From Bacteroidaceae bacterium (GTDB lineage: Bacteria; Bacteroidota; Bacteroidia; Bacteroidales; Bacteroidaceae), in NCBI GenBank assembly GCA_030843315.1, contig JAUUPT010000019.1, forward strand, positions 1-62,388: a stretch of 62,388 bases of DNA, written 5' to 3'. The notes under the pieces were generated by a model. It did not search any database and was not told where the DNA came from. It worked only from the letters and a program-made list of their open reading frames with translations. Shown here piece after piece: positions 59,265 to 62,388 of the stretch. The position numbers and the translations under genes were made by a program. Numbering within the stretch: the first letter of the stretch is position 1; every line of letters begins with the position of its first letter.

Positions 59265-61171
59265 TCCCCGAAATTTGATATAAAAGTTTGTTTTCCATCC
59301 TTGATCCGAAACGCTTGCTCTTCCTCTCCACGGGTTATATCGTGGAGATAAAAGAGTGCTCCTTTGGGCATATTATCATATATCAAGAAAGTTTCAGTAG
59401 CCTTTTTCTTTCCCAGCGAAACCCATCCCTCTTTCCCTGCATGATAGAATAACTCATAGACATCACCTATACGTACAAAGTTATCATCATTTTGGGGGAT
59501 ATACACCAATTCATTAAAACAGACCTTCTTGCCGAAATCTACGACAATAGAAGCACCGGCTTTTGCCGGTCTGTAGTAAGTAAGCACGTCACCGTCATGT
59601 ACATTTCCTATTTTTACATATTTATGTTCCGAAGCATCTCCTTCTATTTTCTGAGGTTTTATCTCCACTCCGTTATGGCTAAAATACAGTTCGGCCAATG
59701 CGATACGTTTGTCCTTTGCTGCGGAGTATCTAATATACCGGCCTTTCACTGGTTCCGGTAAGCGTACAAGCATATGGTTGGTATGTGGGGTATCACATAT
59801 GCAATAAAAAGGCTTGGCTTCAGAGAAGTTTTTTTTATCCGATACCTCGAATTTACTGCCTACCATATTGCTGAAACTATCTCTTATCCAGTAAGGGAAG
59901 GCGGCTTTTCTCCATAGGGTGACAGTATCTCTTACTGATAAATCCGGAATATAGGGCTGCATCTTTTTACCGTCAAAGAAGAAAGGATAGTCAATGGATT
60001 TATAAATAGAGTTTTCATAGATGAGGGGCATATATATTATTCCAGGCTCGATGTTCTTAAAGGTTGCTTTCCCTCCTTTCAGTTCAGCTATATCCAAACC
60101 CTCTCCTGCACTTTTTGAACGGAAAACCCCTAAGTACACATAGTTAGCTTTTACATCATTCAGATTTAATACTAAATCATCTTTAAAGTAATTCTTCGAA
60201 ACATCTTTTATAAAGCAATGCCTGAAGAGAGGTGGTATGTTATCTTTTGATTTCAAGAATTTCAGTTTATCTTCTTGCAGGCCGAAACAATAGCGATACA
60301 CTTTCCCTATTTTCCTTCCGTCCACCTCCGGCTGGGAACGGGTTATATTGAAAAAGTTTATATTAATATAATTTCCAGCAGTATCTCTTACCACATTCCA
60401 AGTATGTCCCTTTCTGGATTCCGATTCATAAAGATATAGGTCTGTCGTGGCAGGAATTCCTAAAGAACGCAATACATATAGTGTGAGGTCACACAGATCG
60501 ACACATTTTCCAACCCGATTCTCCAATAAGAAAAAGGCTCCCATGTGGGGAGAATCAAAGTCGAGGTTAAGCAAAAATCCTTCTTCTCGTAGATGACCAA
60601 TCACTACCTTCAAGGCTTCCATTACATCTGTTCCTGTATAAACGGAATCCAATAAGAATGAGTATCTCTTACTGTAAATGCCTCTCCAATCTTCAAGTGT
60701 TTCATCGCCGACACGATAAGGCAGTATCAATTCGCAGAATTCATCAAAAGAAAGTCCCTTATTCCAAGGTCTCTTTTTCCATACTTCAAAAGCCTGATCT
60801 ATGTTACGAATTAAATAATCAGCAGTCATAACGTGAATATCATATTCCTTATCCATCATTGCAGCAGAATACTTTTCCCATTTCTCGACTTGTATGCTAT
60901 CAATCTCCCCAAATGAATCTACAGTAGATTTCCAATATCTTAATGTGTCTAATAACCATCCTTTGTGACTATAACATTTGGGCATATTTTCAATTAAGAA
61001 GCATGCTGCCTTGTATTTTTCCCCACTGTCTTTATAGTGAGCGAGTACCTTCTCCAACTCTCCCCGGTTATTCCCCGCCATTTTGAGTGCTTCATTCAGA
61101 CGATGATTGTTTGCACACGAGCAAAGAAGTAATAATGCAAATAGCAATCCACATTTTCTCATATTTCTCAT
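59261..61171 (-). CDS. Transglutaminase-like lipoprotein
   Basis: 636 residues (ATG at 61171; an alternative ATG at 61162 is equally plausible). Lipobox LCSC (Cys19). The transglutaminase-like core holds Cys223 in VGKCVDLCDL, His256 in RKGHTWNV and Asp263 in VRDTAGN, a complete Cys-His-Asp triad. The rest is a helical N-domain and beta-rich C-domains (about 330-636). Such enzymes can act as proteases or crosslinkers. It overlaps signal peptidase I by 4 bp and shares the AT-rich base use of the right-hand locus. Confidence 0.88.
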   Translation of the reverse strand: MRNMRKCGLLFALLLLCSCANNHRLNEALKMAGNNRGELEKVLAHYKDSGEKYKAACFLIENMPKCYSHKGWLLDTLRYWKSTVDSFGEIDSIQVEKWEKYSAAMMDKEYDIHVMTADYLIRNIDQAFEVWKKRPWNKGLSFDEFCELILPYRVGDETLEDWRGIYSKRYSFLLDSVYTGTDVMEALKVVIGHLREEGFLLNLDFDSPHMGAFFLLENRVGKCVDLCDLTLYVLRSLGIPATTDLYLYESESRKGHTWNVVRDTAGNYININFFNITRSQPEVDGRKIGKVYRYCFGLQEDKLKFLKSKDNIPPLFRHCFIKDVSKNYFKDDLVLNLNDVKANYVYLGVFRSKSAGEGLDIAELKGGKATFKNIEPGIIYMPLIYENSIYKSIDYPFFFDGKKMQPYIPDLSVRDTVTLWRKAAFPYWIRDSFSNMVGSKFEVSDKKNFSEAKPFYCICDTPHTNHMLVRLPEPVKGRYIRYSAAKDKRIALAELYFSHNGVEIKPQKIEGDASEHKYVKIGNVHDGDVLTYYRPAKAGASIVVDFGKKVCFNELVYIPQNDDNFVRIGDVYELFYHAGKEGWVSLGKKKATETFLIYDNMPKGALFYLHDITRGEEEQAFRIKDGKQTFISNFGE

Positions 61172-61248
61172 ATTTTCTATCTCACTTCTACTATTCTAAC
61201 ACATACTTTACGTTTATCTCTGGCTTGAACATAGAACTTTACAAACTC

Positions 61249-62118
61249 TTATTTTGCATCACCAGTAACAGTTAGCCTTATTGGCGATAACTTCGAGTTA
61301 CAGTACACTGTTACCGTTTTGCTAAAATGTTCAGGATGATCTGCTTTATAAATGACAGACAGATTCAAACTGCTTCCCGGACGAATAGGTTCTTTGGAAT
61401 ATTCTACGGAAATACAACCGCAAGAAGTATCTGTTCCTTCTATTATTAAAGGTTTATCTCCTATATTTTTCATGCTAAAAGTTACCTTCTGTTCCTTTTG
61501 CCAATCGAAATTTCCCATAGACATTGATGTTTTATTAAGTTTTACAACAGTTTGAACTGTATTGCCTCTACTATCAATTTCCTTTTCTTCACCCTGGATT
61601 ATTTTTAGATAGAGTTCTCTTACCTTCAAATTCTGAATCGGATTGCCCATAGCAATAACCTTATTTTTTTCATCCAATAGAAATGTTTGAAGTGCCATAT
61701 CCGAAGGGAATTTGTTTAATATATTCAAGGAATCTTTTGAGTCAATGCATATTGGATAATTAAAATTTGCTATATTTACAGTATTATATATGTCTCTATC
61801 TTTTTTTGAGGAAAAAAAGAATAAGAAGTCTACTGATGAATTTATTGAGTCAACTATGGTTATAAATTTTTCCCATTTGGGGAGTTGGAGTTTGCAGCTA
61901 ATGCATCCCATTGAATCTACATAACTCAATATTTTATATTCTCCCCTTGATGAAAAGTTTATCGTATCTTTACCTTGTATAGTGTATATTGGATTTATGG
62001 GGAATTTTATTACTTTATCTTTCCATTGTGTAACCAAAGATGTAATTTCATTTTTGCCAGTGCATGATGAAAATATCCATGTTAAGAATACTAAGAAAAG
62101 GGTCGTTCGTGTTTTCAT
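61249..62118 (-). CDS. Lipoprotein with thioredoxin-like and DUF1573 domains
   Basis: 289 residues from the ATG at 62118 (MKTRTTLFLVFLTWIFSSCT). Lipobox Cys19. A thioredoxin-like N-domain (about 40-180) has a CxxC pair in MGCISCKLQLPKW near 72-75. The C-terminal DUF1573 domain (about 195-289) contains VTFSMKNIGDKPLIIEGTDT, SCGCISVEYS, and TVTVYCNSK. DUF1573 proteins are Ig-like and common beside beta-propeller proteins in Bacteroides. It is 77 bp upstream of the transglutaminase gene and may be co-transcribed. Confidence 0.85.
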   Translation of the reverse strand: MKTRTTLFLVFLTWIFSSCTGKNEITSLVTQWKDKVIKFPINPIYTIQGKDTINFSSRGEYKILSYVDSMGCISCKLQLPKWEKFITIVDSINSSVDFLFFFSSKKDRDIYNTVNIANFNYPICIDSKDSLNILNKFPSDMALQTFLLDEKNKVIAMGNPIQNLKVRELYLKIIQGEEKEIDSRGNTVQTVVKLNKTSMSMGNFDWQKEQKVTFSMKNIGDKPLIIEGTDTSCGCISVEYSKEPIRPGSSLNLSVIYKADHPEHFSKTVTVYCNSKLSPIRLTVTGDAK

Positions 62119-62161
62119 ATTTTTACTTTTAGCTTTTGTTTTAAAGTAATACAATCAAGGG

Positions 62162-62226
62162 TGTGTCAAAAATGAAATTCATTATCATTGAATGATGGAA
62201 AATACATTTATCAGACTTTTGACACA
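62162..62226. repeat. 10-bp inverted repeat
   Basis: TGTGTCAAAA (62162-62171) and TTTTGACACA (62217-62226), 45 bp apart, in the gap between the beta-propeller tail and the DUF1573 gene. It could be an insertion-sequence end remnant or a loose hairpin. Confidence 0.4.
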
Positions 62227-62274
62227 TTCCTAGATTGATTCACGATTATTGCTGGTTCTGATTATAGTCTTATT

Positions 62275-62388
62275 TTAGTATGTATATTCTACAATATGAT
62301 AATCTGGCGAATTACTGACACCATAAATTTTATTTTGTTTCTTGTCCACGCAAAAAGTAAATATAGGGTCATTGAGGATATAAATGTT
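62275..62388 (-). CDS. C-terminus of a probable 6-bladed beta-propeller protein (partial)
   Basis: Thirty-seven codons in the minus frame from the right edge to a TAA at 62275-62277. The peptide begins NIYILNDPIFTFCVDKKQNK and ends NSPDYHIVEYTY. The run KIYGV-SNSPDYHIVEY is the usual ending of Bacteroides TolB-like 6-bladed beta-propeller proteins (BF2992 type), which often neighbour DUF1573 proteins. The rest lies outside the window, so the call rests on the tail only. Confidence 0.6.
   Translation of the reverse strand, partial: NIYILNDPIFTFCVDKKQNKIYGVSNSPDYHIVEYTY

Noticed and set aside
62162..62226. Insertion sequence
   Set aside because: Only a 10-bp inverted repeat 45 bp apart; no transposase or target duplication can be seen.

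Overview
The window looks like a chromosomal segment of a Bacteroides-type member of the Bacteroidota. The evidence is: promoters of the TAnnTTTG (-7) type instead of sigma70 boxes; two TonB-dependent receptors with N-terminal carboxypeptidase-regulatory-like domains; many lipoproteins; LytTR/LytS signalling; TPR-AraC hybrid sensors; and Bacteroidota-restricted families (DUF4491, DUF6252, DUF6266, PG_1098-type methyltransferase). I cannot name the species. No phage, insertion sequence or CRISPR array was found.

Layout, left to right. 1-5220 (minus): a TRAP-like phosphoesterase, a TonB receptor without SusD, and a surface-type lipoprotein cut by the left edge. 5547-9953 (minus): a PG_1098-type methyltransferase, then an operon of GNAT/YoaP, M50-like membrane protease and VanX-like dipeptidase. 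10232-14579: NfeD-flotillin (plus), convergent with a LiaF-like/LytTR membrane pair. 14882-18483 (plus): a TPR-AraC sensor and a PAS histidine kinase. 18730-22649: tRNA-Met, DUF4491, Lrp, two FKBP isomerases, a DUF6252 lipoprotein and an outer-membrane barrel. 22817: a class III sirtuin. 23738-34767: a glycan block with five glycosyltransferases, wecC-wecB, a Wzx flippase and metG. It resembles the protein O-glycosylation (LFG-type) loci of Bacteroides more than a capsule locus. 34849-40121 (minus): TonB receptor, degenerate LytS, intact LytS, LytTR response regulator. 40235-43778: CreD with a winged-helix regulator and a membrane protein, then an ECF sigma factor with a membrane partner. 43912-47522: an AT-rich island of small unknown genes. 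47902-56734: an RND efflux operon with two permeases. 56740-62388: O-antigen-ligase-like protein, signal peptidase I, transglutaminase-like lipoprotein, thioredoxin/DUF1573 lipoprotein and the tail of a probable beta-propeller protein.

The most unusual signals are non-coding. Three intergenic spots carry arrays with unrelated sequences but the same 11/22-bp register (5373-5548, 23570-23672, 47748-47802). Each lies just downstream of an operon end, and the clearest is an alternation of TGGCA and TGCCA half-sites exactly every 11 bp. The best protein-level anomaly is the LytS homologue at 36638-37690, which has lost its phospho-acceptor histidine, N-box asparagine and glycine box but keeps the overall fold pattern and sits beside an intact kinase. 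The right-hand locus, with its own signal peptidase and a possible transcriptional link into the RND pump, is the best candidate for an uncharacterised secretion or modification system.
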